64,000 nt of DNA from Palsa-883 sp963826975 (GCA_963826975.1 CAWGZJ010000028.1:62001-126000); one strand, 5' to 3'. Counted from the stretch's first letter, positions 54,410-63,044 are shown. Made by a program: numbers and translations. The notes: generated from the sequence alone by a model not told the origin.

Positions 54410-54446
54410 AAAGCCTTGCCCCCGGACCCTTGATCCGGGGGGCAGG
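54410..54446. repeat. Hairpin after the amidase gene
   Basis: GCCCCCGGA and TCCGGGGG can pair around the loop CCCTTGA, shortly after the amidase stop. No T-run follows; it may mark the end of the transcript or be a REP-type element. Confidence 0.45.
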
Positions 54447-54569
54447 GTGTTCCGCCGCGGGGCGGCACGAAGAGGCGGATTGCGCTGCGTTTATCCGCCG
54501 TACGATCGATATCTGTGCGATTGCCGGCTCGGGCATGCGGCGTGCCTGCCCGGCCGAGAAATATGCCGG

Positions 54570-54914
54570 CTACAGCGACAGGATCGCTAAAACCCGCTCC
54601 AGCACTGTCTCGACGAGCCCGCTCGGCGACCCCGCTATGTAGCGGACATGACGCGCTGCGTAGTCGATGCTCTTGGTCTGGTCGGCCAGCACAACGCCGG
54701 TGACCTTGCCACCCGGCGCGATGGGGACCTCGAACGGCCAGCCACGCTGCGTGGCGGTAATCGGGGCGCAGAAGATGTAGCCGGTCAACGCATTGAAGTC
54801 CCGGTCTGAGAGCACCAGCGCCGGTCTCTCGCCGGACTGCTCGCGCCCCACGCGCGGATCGAGCACGACCCGCACGAAATCGCCGCGCGCCGGCACAAAG
54901 CCGGCGCGCGCCAT
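54570..54914 (-). CDS. MazF/PemK-type endoribonuclease toxin
   Basis: A 114-residue protein from ATG 54914, whose ATGA overlaps the antitoxin stop. The beta-barrel pattern of the family is plain: FVRVVLDPRVGREQSGERPALVLS, IFCAPITATQRGWPFEVPI, VTGVVLADQTKSIDYAARH and IAGSPSGLVETVLERVLAIL. The GERPALVL and DQTKSID segments contain the conserved catalytic/RNA-binding residues. It likely cuts mRNA unless bound by the AbrB-like antitoxin. Confidence 0.88.
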   Translation of the reverse strand: MARAGFVPARGDFVRVVLDPRVGREQSGERPALVLSDRDFNALTGYIFCAPITATQRGWPFEVPIAPGGKVTGVVLADQTKSIDYAARHVRYIAGSPSGLVETVLERVLAILSL

Positions 54915-55147
54915 CAGATGAGTTCCCGCCCTACCGGGGGTCCGAAATCGATCGTGTCCGGCCGGTTCTCGGGTTTGCATTGCGCCAACAGGTCCGCGAG
55001 CTTCAGCCGCTTGCGCCGAATCACCAGGTGGTCGCCTTCGGCCAGCACCTCGACCTGTGAACCTTCTTTCAGGCCCACCTGCTCCAACATCGGTCTGGGC
55101 AGCCGAACGCCGACGCTGTTGCCCCATCTTTGCAAGGTGACCGCCAT
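54914..55147 (-). CDS. MazE-like AbrB/SpoVT-domain antitoxin
   Basis: A 77-residue antitoxin. The N-terminal swapped-hairpin DNA-binding domain reads LQRWGNSVGVRLPRPMLEQVGLKEGS then VEVLAEGDHLVIRR, a standard MazE pattern. The C-terminal tail (LADLLAQCKPENRPDTIDFG) should wrap the toxin. The promoter lies in 55148-55322, which also contains the short AT element ACTATACATAGTATAG, an inverted repeat that could be its operator (see separate entry). Confidence 0.87.
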   Translation of the reverse strand: MAVTLQRWGNSVGVRLPRPMLEQVGLKEGSQVEVLAEGDHLVIRRKRLKLADLLAQCKPENRPDTIDFGPPVGRELI

Positions 55148-55170
55148 GCCCGCCTCCTGGCGTTGCGCCG

Positions 55171-55186
55171 ACTATACATAGTATAG
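55171..55186. promoter_or_regulatory. Possible MazEF operator/promoter (AT-rich palindrome)
   Basis: ACTATACATAGTATAG lies 24 bases upstream of the antitoxin start. CTATAC and GTATAG form an inverted repeat around ATA, and the stretch is a striking AT island in GC-rich DNA. It could be both a -10-type element and the binding site of the AbrB-like antitoxin for autoregulation. Confidence 0.5.
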
Positions 55187-55322
55187 CCGCCCGTCGCCAT
55201 CAAGCGCACTGTGGGCAAGCGCGCTGTGGGCACGAAGACGCGGATTGCACTGTGCTTATCCGCCCTACAGGCGACGGCGGGGTAATCTGGCCCCGCGGCG
55301 CGAAGCGTGCTTCAAGCGACCC

Positions 55323-56102
55323 ATGAGCGACGACAAACTCCTGGCCGCGGACGAGCCGGCCCCGGTGCGCGTGCTGCGAGCCAGCGGCGCGTCGGACCTG
55401 TTCCTCACCGCCGATCACGCTGGCCGGGAGATCCCGCGACATCTCGGCCGCCTCGGCGTACCGGAGAGTGAGCTGACCCGGCACATCGCCTGGGACATCG
55501 GCATTCGCGGCGTGACCGAGCGTCTGTCGGCGGCGTTCGACGCCACCGCGGTCTTCCAGACCTATTCGCGTCTGGTGATCGACTGCAACCGCGCCCCTGG
55601 CGTGCCGAGTTCGATCCCGGAGATCAGCGAGCACACGCCGATCCCCGGCAATGTCGGGCTGACCCAGACCGCCAAGGACGCGCGTGTCGCGGCGATCTTC
55701 ACCCCGTACCACGATCGCATCACCAGCCTGCTCGACGCCCGCGCCGCAGCCGGCCGCCGCACCGTCTACATCGCGATGCACAGCTTCACGCCGACGTTCA
55801 AGGGTGAAAGCCGCGCGATGCAGATCGGCGTGCTGTACAACCGCGACACACACCTGGCCAACATCCTGCTCGACCTGTTGCGCGCCGAAGGCGACCTGAC
55901 GGTTGGCGACAACGCGCCCTACGCGGTCAGCGATGTGACCGACTACGGCGTCCCGCGCCATGCCGAGCGCCGCAGCCTGCCGCACGTAGAGATCGAGATC
56001 CGCCAGGACCTGATCGCCGATGGCGCCGGTGAGACGGCATGGGCGGAACGAATGGCCCGCCTGCTCGCGGCGGCCGACGCCAGGCTGAAGGCAGAAAACT
56101 GA
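55323..56102 (+). CDS. N-formylglutamate amidohydrolase family protein
   Basis: A 259-residue protein from ATG 55323. Typical segments are LFLTADHAGREIPRHL, HIAWDIGIRGVTERL, FQTYSRLVIDCNRAPG, IAMHSFTPTFKGESR and IGVLYNRDT. The His and Asp residues in ADHAG, HIAWD and MHSF are the metal ligands expected for the FGase fold. Members hydrolyse N-formylglutamate or other N-acyl amino acids. It is followed after 29 bases by a MetE-like gene and the two probably share a transcript. The start was chosen by family similarity; the frame also extends upstream. Confidence 0.88.
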   Translation: MSDDKLLAADEPAPVRVLRASGASDLFLTADHAGREIPRHLGRLGVPESELTRHIAWDIGIRGVTERLSAAFDATAVFQTYSRLVIDCNRAPGVPSSIPEISEHTPIPGNVGLTQTAKDARVAAIFTPYHDRITSLLDARAAAGRRTVYIAMHSFTPTFKGESRAMQIGVLYNRDTHLANILLDLLRAEGDLTVGDNAPYAVSDVTDYGVPRHAERRSLPHVEIEIRQDLIADGAGETAWAERMARLLAAADARLKAEN

Positions 56103-56131
56103 CGCGCCAGGTTGCGGCGGGGGGACGCACA

Positions 56132-57154
56132 ATGTTGCAGACAACGATCGCCGGCAGCCTGCCGAAACCGGAATGGCTGGCGGAACCGAACAAGCTCTGG
56201 GCACCATGGAAGGCCGACGGCGCCGCCCTGCAAGCGGCCAAGCGCGACGCCACGCTGCTATGGCTGAAGCTGCAGGAGGACGCCGGGATCGACATCGTTA
56301 CCGATGGCGAGCAATCGCGCCAGCACTTCGTGCACGGCTTCCTCGAACGCATTGGCGGCATCGACTTCGCCCACAAGGTCGAGATGGGCATCCGCAACAA
56401 CCGGTACAAGGCGATGGTGCCGACGGTCACCGGCGCACTGCGCCTCGGCGGCCGGGTGCACGATACCGAGGCCCGACTGGCACGCGCCCACACCACCCGC
56501 AAGCTGAAATTCACCCTGCCGGGCCCGATGACGATCGTCGATACGATCGCCGACACGCATTACGGCGACAAGATCGCCTTGGCGATGGCGTTCGCCGAAC
56601 TGCTCAACCAGGAAGCGCGTGCCCTGCAGGCCGACGGCGTCGACGTCATCCAGTTCGACGAGCCAGCCTTCAACGTCTACATGGACGAGGTGGCAACCTG
56701 GGGCATCCGCGCCCTGGAGCGTGCGGCCCAGGGGCTGGCCTGCACCACCGCGGTGCATATCTGTTACGGCTACGGCATCCAGGCCAACATCGACTGGAAA
56801 GGCACGCTCGGCGCCGAGTGGCGACAGTACGAGCAGACATTCCCGGTGCTCGCCGCCAGCCGGATCGATCAGGTCTCGCTCGAATGCATCAACGCCCGCG
56901 CGCCGCTGCGGCTGCTGAAACTGCTGGCGGGCAAGGACGTGCTGGTCGGCGCGATCGACGTCGCGACCGACCTGATCGAGACGCCAGAACAGGTTGCCGC
57001 GGTGATCGAGGACGCGCTGGAGTTCGTTCCGGCGGAGCGGCTGTTCCCCTGCACCAATTGCGGCATGGCGCCGATGTCGCGCGAGGTGGCGGCGGCGAAG
57101 CTGGTGGCGCTCGGCCGAGGCGCGGCCCTGGCCCGGCGGCGCCTCGGCTTGTAG
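56132..57154 (+). CDS. Core-MetE-like (cobalamin-independent methionine synthase II family) protein
   Basis: A 340-residue protein from ATG 56132, equal to the C-terminal catalytic barrel of MetE without the N-terminal barrel. TTIAGSLPKPEWLAEPNKLW is the usual N-terminus. Zinc ligands are His in TTAVHICYGYG, with Cys just after, and Cys in FPCTNCGMAPM; VIQFDEPAFNVY holds the conserved Asp-Glu. Single-domain members transfer methyl groups from methylated corrinoid or unknown donors, and their substrates are poorly known. It is downstream of the FGase-like gene. Confidence 0.89.
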   Translation: MLQTTIAGSLPKPEWLAEPNKLWAPWKADGAALQAAKRDATLLWLKLQEDAGIDIVTDGEQSRQHFVHGFLERIGGIDFAHKVEMGIRNNRYKAMVPTVTGALRLGGRVHDTEARLARAHTTRKLKFTLPGPMTIVDTIADTHYGDKIALAMAFAELLNQEARALQADGVDVIQFDEPAFNVYMDEVATWGIRALERAAQGLACTTAVHICYGYGIQANIDWKGTLGAEWRQYEQTFPVLAASRIDQVSLECINARAPLRLLKLLAGKDVLVGAIDVATDLIETPEQVAAVIEDALEFVPAERLFPCTNCGMAPMSREVAAAKLVALGRGAALARRRLGL

Positions 57155-57231
57155 CGCCTTCGCGATAAGCACCCTCGCTTATAGCCCTCGCGTGTAGCTC
57201 CCTCGCTTGCAGCACCGGGGCACGTAGCGGC

Positions 57232-57741
57232 TCAGGGCTTCGGCATCACCGGCACCGCCTCGAGATACGGCGTGGTCGGCATCTCGCCGGGCGGCAGGTC
57301 GACCGGCATCGCCACCCCAGCGGGACCGAGGCTGCGAATATATGCGTACATCGCCTTCAGGTCGGCCTCGCTCATCGAGCGCATATTGAACCACGGCATC
57401 GGCGGTTTCGGCTGCATCGTCGCAATGTATCCCAGCCACTGCTCCACACTCAGCCGCTGGACCAGCAGGCGCAGGTTGCTGGCGTAGCTGGTGCCCCACG
57501 GACCGTGCCAGCCAATCGGACTGCCGGTCAGCCGCTGTCCCAGTGGCACTGTGCCCGGCGCGCGGTTCCAGCCCGGTGTGTGGCAGTCGTTGCAGCCGCC
57601 GATCGCCACCAGGTATTCGCCGGTCGCGATCGAACTGCCGCCGGCGACCGCCAGCTTCTGCTCGGCATGCGCGCTCAGGGCGAGTGAAACGCAGGTCGCG
57701 ACAATCAGGACGCATAGGCCCGTCGTCAGCCGGTGCCGCAT
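57232..57741 (-). CDS. c-type cytochrome, single haem
   Basis: About 169 residues from ATG 57741, which follows a GGGGGAG ribosome-binding site; an in-frame ATG at 57762 is the alternative. The signal peptide is TTGLCVLIVATCVSLALSAHA. The haem site GGCNDCHTPG gives C-x2-C-H, and MPWFNMRSM offers a methionine as the sixth ligand. It is a periplasmic electron carrier of the class I type often found beside alcohol or aldehyde dehydrogenases; none is adjacent here. It could serve the molybdenum hydroxylase at 6602 or another dehydrogenase. Confidence 0.88.
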   Translation of the reverse strand: MRHRLTTGLCVLIVATCVSLALSAHAEQKLAVAGGSSIATGEYLVAIGGCNDCHTPGWNRAPGTVPLGQRLTGSPIGWHGPWGTSYASNLRLLVQRLSVEQWLGYIATMQPKPPMPWFNMRSMSEADLKAMYAYIRSLGPAGVAMPVDLPPGEMPTTPYLEAVPVMPKP

Positions 57742-57996
57742 CGGCGTCTCCCCCGAAATCATCGTCCAAGATCATTGGATGGCGGCAATCATAACTGAAA
57801 CCGACCGATTCGCATCGCAAATGCGCTTGCGGTTGTCACGCGACCCGACCCGGTCCGATGCCCGGCGCCCAGTGCCCAGTACCCAGTGCCGGGCGCCCAG
57901 TCCTCAACGGCGGCGCCCGCTCACAACCATGGTGGCAACGACCCGTCCCTCGCGCTATCCTCGCGCGGCGCACCAACGCACAGCAACGGCGGACTT

Positions 57997-59373
57997 ATGG
58001 GAATGCGATTGAGCCTCGCGACATGGGTGGTCTGCCTGCTCAGCCTGGTGCTGCCGGGGCCGCCGGCGTTTGCGATGCAGTTCGAGCAGATACAGATCTC
58101 GGCGACCGAGGTGATCGTCGGCGGCCGTGGTCCGATCGTCAAAGGCGACGCGGCGCGCCTGGACCAGGCGCTGGCACAGGTGCCGCAGGCCAAGCGGCTG
58201 CTGGCACTCGCGCTCGACAGCCCGGGCGGGCTGGTGTCGGAGGGCGTGCTGCTCGCCGATCTGATCCGCACTCGCAAGGTGCCGGTGGTCATTCCGTCCA
58301 ACAGCCAATGCGTCTCGGCCTGCTTCCTGTTGCTCGCCGCCTCGCCGCACCGAATGGCCGCGTCCGATGCGCTCGTGGGCGTGCACAGCGCGAATGAGAA
58401 CCAGCAGGAGACGGACACGTCCCTGGCAGTGACCACACTGATGGCGCGCGACGCCGCCAAGAATGGCATTCCCCCGGCCATCGTCGGCAAGATGGTGGAG
58501 ACGACCCCGGGGCGGGTCGAATGGCTGACCCATGACGACCTGGTCTCGATGAATGTCGCGGTGTACGACGGCGACACGCCGACGGCGACGCGCCAGACGG
58601 TCACAGCAAGCGTCCCGCATGCCGCGCCGAGCCCATCGCCGATCCAATCGCCGACCCCGTCGCCGATCCCGTCTCCCCTGCCTGCGGCACCGCCATTGGC
58701 CGCGGCGGTCCCCGGGCAAACCAGCGTGCCGCCCGGCTTTACCGCCGGCCGCGACGACAGGCACGCCTGGGACGCCTGGCTCGCCAGCTTGCACGGGCCG
58801 TATCGCGATGGCGCAGCCTTCGCCAAGGCACAGATCGGACTGCCGCGGCCAGGCTCCTGCCTCGGCCCGAACGGTGTCAATCGCGGCGACTTCACGCTGG
58901 GGTGCGAGGCCGCGCGACAGCGCCTGGCCCCAGTGACCACCAGGCTCGCCATCAATGCCGATTTCGCCGCCGGATGGAACAGCGCGGGCCAGTCCATTCC
59001 CGCGGGTGCGCCGGCGGAGGCCGAATATCGGGGCGCGTATTTCTGCGGGCCGCTTGTGGCGCAACTGACATTGAAGGTGTTCCGGCAGTCGGGCGAACCG
59101 CGTCGCCGCGCGATGTTCAGCTTCGGACCGGAGGCGACCAGCCCAGGCGTGCCGCGCGGCGCGTTCATCGTCGAGGGTTCGATCGACTTGCAGGGCGGCG
59201 CGATGACGCTCACGCCGGTCAAGTGGGTGTCGCAGCCACAAGGCTACAATTGGCTCGGCCTGAGTGGCCGTTCGGATGACGGCGGCAAGACCTTCAGGGG
59301 ACGGGTGACCGACAGCGGCGCGTGCACCAGCTTCACGCTGCAACGCGTCAGCGCGGCGACGGCCACCCGCTGA
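57997..59373 (+). CDS. Secreted ClpP-fold (periplasmic serine-protease-like) protein with Pro-rich linker
   Basis: A 458-residue protein from ATG 57997; the open frame upstream has no ribosome-binding site. The signal peptide is LATWVVCLLSLVLPGPPAFA. Residues ~25-190 have the ClpP/crotonase fold of the COG3904 type: LALDSPGGLVSEGVLLADLIR, SQCVSACFLLLAASPHRMAA (nucleophile Ser in VSACF) and ALVGVHSA. A linker of SPSPIQSPTPSPIPSP follows, then a C-terminal domain with FCGPLVAQLTLKVF and CTSFTLQRV. It probably degrades envelope proteins or processes a membrane substrate. The 5' side is divergent from the cytochrome gene. Confidence 0.82.
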   Translation: MGMRLSLATWVVCLLSLVLPGPPAFAMQFEQIQISATEVIVGGRGPIVKGDAARLDQALAQVPQAKRLLALALDSPGGLVSEGVLLADLIRTRKVPVVIPSNSQCVSACFLLLAASPHRMAASDALVGVHSANENQQETDTSLAVTTLMARDAAKNGIPPAIVGKMVETTPGRVEWLTHDDLVSMNVAVYDGDTPTATRQTVTASVPHAAPSPSPIQSPTPSPIPSPLPAAPPLAAAVPGQTSVPPGFTAGRDDRHAWDAWLASLHGPYRDGAAFAKAQIGLPRPGSCLGPNGVNRGDFTLGCEAARQRLAPVTTRLAINADFAAGWNSAGQSIPAGAPAEAEYRGAYFCGPLVAQLTLKVFRQSGEPRRRAMFSFGPEATSPGVPRGAFIVEGSIDLQGGAMTLTPVKWVSQPQGYNWLGLSGRSDDGGKTFRGRVTDSGACTSFTLQRVSAATATR

Positions 59374-59587
59374 GCGTGGCCCGGTGAGTGCTGGGCGGCG
59401 TGAGCGCCGGGCGGCCGATGGGCGTTCACGTCATGGAATAAATCGCCGACCCGCAGCGCGTCAATTTCCGTGCGCCATGTCGTTATTGGCGTCTTATCAG
59501 CATCTTATGCAATGTGTCGCAAGCGATCTGGAAGCAATCGGTGCCCCGGAGCGGCCAATTCGCTCAGTCGCCAACTGCGCGAAATGT

Positions 59588-59616
59588 TTGCTTGCCTGTG
59601 GCGAAACGTTTACAAT
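59588..59616 (+). promoter_or_regulatory. Probable sigma-70 promoter of the lipoprotein gene
   Basis: TTGCTT (59588-59593), a 17-base spacer and TACAAT (59611-59616) give good -35 and -10 elements in locally AT-richer DNA. Transcription would start near 59623, about 30 bases before the ATG at 59654. The downstream gene pair 59654-62271 is the likely transcript. Confidence 0.6.
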
Positions 59617-59653
59617 TCGTTAATCGCGCGAGTTTTGTCGGGAGTGATACGCA

Positions 59654-60529
59654 ATGATTGTCCGCCGTGCCGCCGCAGGGCATTTCGTCATTTCGGCTTG
59701 CGTCGCGGTAGCGCTGGCGGGCTGTGCGGCAACGCCGCTGGGTCCGACCGTGCAGGTCATGCCCGGACCAGGCAAGAGCTTCGATGCGTTCCAAACCGAT
59801 AACGCTTCCTGCAAGAGCTTCGCGGCTAGCGAAGTGCAGGGGCAGGCCGATGCCGCGAACCAACAGGCGGTTGGCGCCGGGGTGCTGACCACGGTGATCG
59901 GTGCCGGGCTCGGCGCGGCAATCGGTGGCGCCGCTGGCAACGCCGGGGCTGGCGCTGCGATCGGTGCCGGAGCAGGGGCCGGCACCGGCGCGGCGATTGG
60001 CGCCAACGGCAGTTCGTATGCGCAGATGAGCATCCAGCAGCAATACGACAATGCATTCTCGCAATGCATGTACGCCAAGGGCGAGCAGGTGCCTGGCTAC
60101 GCGCCGATTGCGATGGCGCCATCGCCGGGGCCGGGCCCGGTTTCAAGCGCGGATCCAATGGTGCGCTCGACGCAGTCCGAGCTGATCAGGTTGGGTTACC
60201 TGCAGGGCGGCGCGGACGGCTACATGGGCCCGAGGACGCGCGGCGCGATTTCCAGCTTCGAACAGGCCAATGCTCTGCCGGTGGACGGCAGCCCGTCTCC
60301 CAGCCTGTTGGCCAGGCTGCAATCCACGCCGACCGGCGCGCCGGCACCAACCGCCTCGGCGCCGAGCAACTGGGTCGCGCCGGCTGGGTCAGCCAGCGCG
60401 GCACCGGCGGCGAGCCACGCCGCGGCACCCTCGGGCTGGGTCGCGCCAGCTGGGTCAGCGAGTGCGACACCGGCGGCAAGCCAAACCGCGGCGCCCTCAG
60501 GCTGGGTGGCACCAAGCAAGACGCCTTGA
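59654..60529 (+). CDS. Lipoprotein with glycine-zipper and peptidoglycan-binding domain
   Basis: A 291-residue lipoprotein: lipobox ALAGC (Cys24). Residues ~70-117 are a glycine zipper (GAGLGAAIGGAAGNAGAGAA), which forms membrane-inserted or oligomerising helices. Residues ~168-220 form a PG_binding_1 domain (VRSTQSELIRLGYLQGGADGYMGPRT, FEQANALPVDG). The tail has three copies of a ~22-residue repeat, S(N/G)WVAPAGSASAAPAAS. It is probably anchored in the outer membrane and tied to the cell wall. It is followed after 32 bases by the nuclease-like gene, likely in one operon. Confidence 0.85.
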   Translation: MIVRRAAAGHFVISACVAVALAGCAATPLGPTVQVMPGPGKSFDAFQTDNASCKSFAASEVQGQADAANQQAVGAGVLTTVIGAGLGAAIGGAAGNAGAGAAIGAGAGAGTGAAIGANGSSYAQMSIQQQYDNAFSQCMYAKGEQVPGYAPIAMAPSPGPGPVSSADPMVRSTQSELIRLGYLQGGADGYMGPRTRGAISSFEQANALPVDGSPSPSLLARLQSTPTGAPAPTASAPSNWVAPAGSASAAPAASHAAAPSGWVAPAGSASATPAASQTAAPSGWVAPSKTP

Positions 60530-60561
60530 TCCCGAAGGTCGCGAACCCGGAGGACGGCCCG

Positions 60562-62271
60562 ATGCGGACAACGCGTGGAACGAGTTGGCGGGGGCGCCTG
60601 CTGCTGTGCGGTTGCGCTGCCTGGAGTTTGGTCGCGGTTGCGACAGTCCGCGCGCAGAGCCTGGACATGGACGTCGCCCCGAGCACGCTGGCGGCCGCGA
60701 CCCACCAGTCAGGCGAACTGGACATGGATGTCAGCCCGTCGGCGTCGATCGTCACGCCCGCCGGCGGCAAGTCCCCGATCCAAACCCTGTCGTCGGGCGC
60801 CAACGTTCAGGACGGCATCGTCCAGGTGAACCCGACCGTGGCGCCGGAGCCGACGCCACCGCCCGTCCAGACCACGACAACCACGCCAGTCCAGACCACG
60901 ACGCTGACCCAACCGCCTGACCCCGCACAACCGGGCCCCACCACCGACACACCGCCCCCGGCGGAGCCGATCAGCCTCGATCATCCGACTGTGGTCGACA
61001 CCGCCCGGCTCAAGGCGGGCGACACCACCGTCACATTGTTCGGCATCGACGGCATGCAGGGCGAGGCAGCCGAGAACCTGCAGGGCTTCCTCGCTTCGGG
61101 CGACAACCACGTCACCTGCCAGGCGCAGCCCAGCGCCGACTTCGTCTGCCTGATGTCGGACGGCACCGACGTGGCGCAGGCCGCGTTGATCAACGGCGCG
61201 GCCCGCGTCAAGGACGACGCACCCGAGGCGTATCGCGACCAGCAGGCCGCGGCACAGGCGGCGCGGCGCGGCATCTGGGCCAGCCTGCCGCCGCCGCCGG
61301 CGACGATCACCCACCCGACGGTGCAGGACACCGCGACGCTGGTGGCCGACAACCAGACCTATGTGCTGGACGGGCTACAGGGCCTCGGCGCGCCGTACGC
61401 GGGGCAGATGCAGGGCTACATCGCGGCCAACGGCGACAGCCTGAGCTGCAGCCCGCAAGCCACGCCGGGTCATTACATCTGTGTGTTGGCCGACGGCACG
61501 GACGTCGCCCAGGTGGCGCTGGTGAATGGTGGCGCGGTGGTGGCGTCGGACGCGCCGAACTCGTATCGACTGCAGCAGCGCGAGGCACTGAACAACCACC
61601 GCGGCATTTGGGTGAACCCGCCGCCGAACCTGCTGGTGGCGTATCAAACCGTGCAGTCGCAGGATTGCTGCGTGTTTGTGGCGGGCGATGAGGGCGGCGA
61701 CGGAATTACCTATGTCGGCGGAGTGCCAGAGGCGGTGATCGACGGCGCGTCGGTGTTCCTGACCTATGGCGGCGATGCCGGGTGGGGTTATTACGACCAC
61801 GACCACCATTGGCGCGACGCGCCGGGACGCTATCGCGAGCATATGGAGCACTTCCATCCGGGCGGGCATGGCTTGCGTGGGTATCATGATGAGGCGGTGG
61901 CGCGGCGTGACGGCGGGCATCCCGAGGGTGTGCATCCCGAGGGTGGCGCGCATCCGGGCGAGGTGCACACCGCCAGCTTGGCTGGACATCCCGGCGTGGT
62001 GCCTGGCGCGCATCCGGGTGCGGCGTCAGGCGTGCATCCCGGTGTCGCATCGGGTGTGCATCCCGGTGTCGCACAGGGCGTGCATCCCGGAATGGCGCCG
62101 GCGGGCCATTCCCTGGTGGCGCCCGGGGCGCACCCCAGCATGGCGGGTGGCGGATTCGTCCATCCCGGGGCTTCGGCGGCCGGATTCCATCCCGGCGGCA
62201 TGCCGTCTCACGCGGCGGCGCCCGCGGCGCATGCCAGTTCGGGCGGTGGCGGCGGCGGCAAGAAGAAGTAG
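60562..62271 (+). CDS. Secreted protein with two SNase-like domains and a His-Pro-Gly repeat tail
   Basis: A 569-residue protein from ATG 60562, with GGAGG ahead of it. The signal peptide ends near VRA-QSL. After LDMD repeats (SLDMDVAPS, ELDMDVSPS) and a Thr/Pro-rich linker come two similar ~105-residue domains, at ~145-240 (VVDTARLKAG, VTLFGIDG, GTDVAQAALINGAA, AARRGIWA) and ~255-350 (VQDTATLVAD, YVLDGLQG, GTDVAQVALVNGGA, NHRGIWV). They resemble staphylococcal-nuclease folds but lack the catalytic Arg/Glu set, so they are likely non-enzymatic. From ~430 the tail has HPGV-type repeats (GVHPGVASGVHPGVAQG) rich in His, suggesting metal binding. Confidence 0.82.
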   Translation: MRTTRGTSWRGRLLLCGCAAWSLVAVATVRAQSLDMDVAPSTLAAATHQSGELDMDVSPSASIVTPAGGKSPIQTLSSGANVQDGIVQVNPTVAPEPTPPPVQTTTTTPVQTTTLTQPPDPAQPGPTTDTPPPAEPISLDHPTVVDTARLKAGDTTVTLFGIDGMQGEAAENLQGFLASGDNHVTCQAQPSADFVCLMSDGTDVAQAALINGAARVKDDAPEAYRDQQAAAQAARRGIWASLPPPPATITHPTVQDTATLVADNQTYVLDGLQGLGAPYAGQMQGYIAANGDSLSCSPQATPGHYICVLADGTDVAQVALVNGGAVVASDAPNSYRLQQREALNNHRGIWVNPPPNLLVAYQTVQSQDCCVFVAGDEGGDGITYVGGVPEAVIDGASVFLTYGGDAGWGYYDHDHHWRDAPGRYREHMEHFHPGGHGLRGYHDEAVARRDGGHPEGVHPEGGAHPGEVHTASLAGHPGVVPGAHPGAASGVHPGVASGVHPGVAQGVHPGMAPAGHSLVAPGAHPSMAGGGFVHPGASAAGFHPGGMPSHAAAPAAHASSGGGGGGKKK

Positions 62272-62298
62272 GTTCGGCTGCACGCCTGACGGCTTCTG

Positions 62299-62780
62299 TC
62301 AGGCGGGTGGCTTGCTCGCGTCATCGTCGGGAACCGCCGCAAGTTCGACGCCTTTATAGAAGTCGGCGACCGGGATTTCCGCGGCGATCTCGGGCATCCG
62401 AAGCGTGTCTTCGGCCGTCAGCACGGTTGCGGTCCAATCCTCGTCGCTGCTGGTCCGCGTGAGGACAATCAGGCCGACGCTGGCGTGCTCGAGGATGACG
62501 TAGCGGCGGATCGAGGGTACCGCCCGGTATCCGCGAAGCTTGACAATCCGGTCGATGCGGCCGGAGGTCGGGCTGAGCACCTCGAAGACCATACGACCAC
62601 ACCCGGAACGAGATAGGCATCCCCGGGGACCTTGGAGTAGGTCACCAGGGCATCGGACGGTGTCGCCGATGGTGGCGAGCCCGGCATCGGGGCCGAGGGG
62701 TTCGCATTGGCTGCCCCGAAGGCGGCCGACCGATGAAAGGAAGCAGCATTGCGAATGTTTGACATGGCGCTCGCTGATAG
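62299..62780 (-). pseudogene. Uma2-family protein relic
   Basis: The C-terminal half of an Uma2-type protein is readable: GRLRGSQCEPLGPDAGLATI, then in a different frame PSDALVTYSKVPGDAYLVPG, and again in the first frame FEVLSPTSGRIDRIVKLRGY, SIRRYVILEHASVGLIV, ending PDDDASKPPA. Two compensating frameshifts near 62600 and 62650 break it, and the N-terminal ~60 residues are missing where the RelE-type gene starts. Uma2 proteins belong to the PD-(D/E)XK nuclease superfamily. This copy is inactive. Confidence 0.72.
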
Positions 62781-62792
62781 CGAGTATGTGCC

Positions 62793-63044
62793 GTGGCGCT
62801 GATCGTCCCGCCGCGGGTCGCGCGGCAGTTCGCAGCGATGCCGAGTGCCGACGCGAAACGCCTGCGTGACCGGCTGGAGAGGATCGCGGAAAACCCGACA
62901 GCGCCGCACACCGGCGTGAAGCCGCTGGTTGGGGTTTCCGGCATCTTTCGCGTTCGGCAAGGCGACTGGCGTGCGACGTACTCGTTGGAGGCTGGTGACT
63001 TGATCGTCGATCGGGTCGGAAATCGCAAGGAAATCTATCGATGA
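62793..63044 (+). CDS. RelE/ParE-type toxin
   Basis: An 83-residue protein starting at GTG 62793. VARQFAAMPSADAKRLRDRLE, KPLVGVSGIFRVRQGDWRATYSLE split over a short loop, and DRVGNRKEIYR are the usual helices, strands and C-terminal Arg/Tyr of the RelE superfamily. It likely cleaves ribosome-bound mRNA and is neutralised by the XRE-type antitoxin that follows with a four-base overlap. Unlike classic relBE, the toxin gene comes first, as in HigBA-type modules. Confidence 0.85.
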   Translation: MALIVPPRVARQFAAMPSADAKRLRDRLERIAENPTAPHTGVKPLVGVSGIFRVRQGDWRATYSLEAGDLIVDRVGNRKEIYR

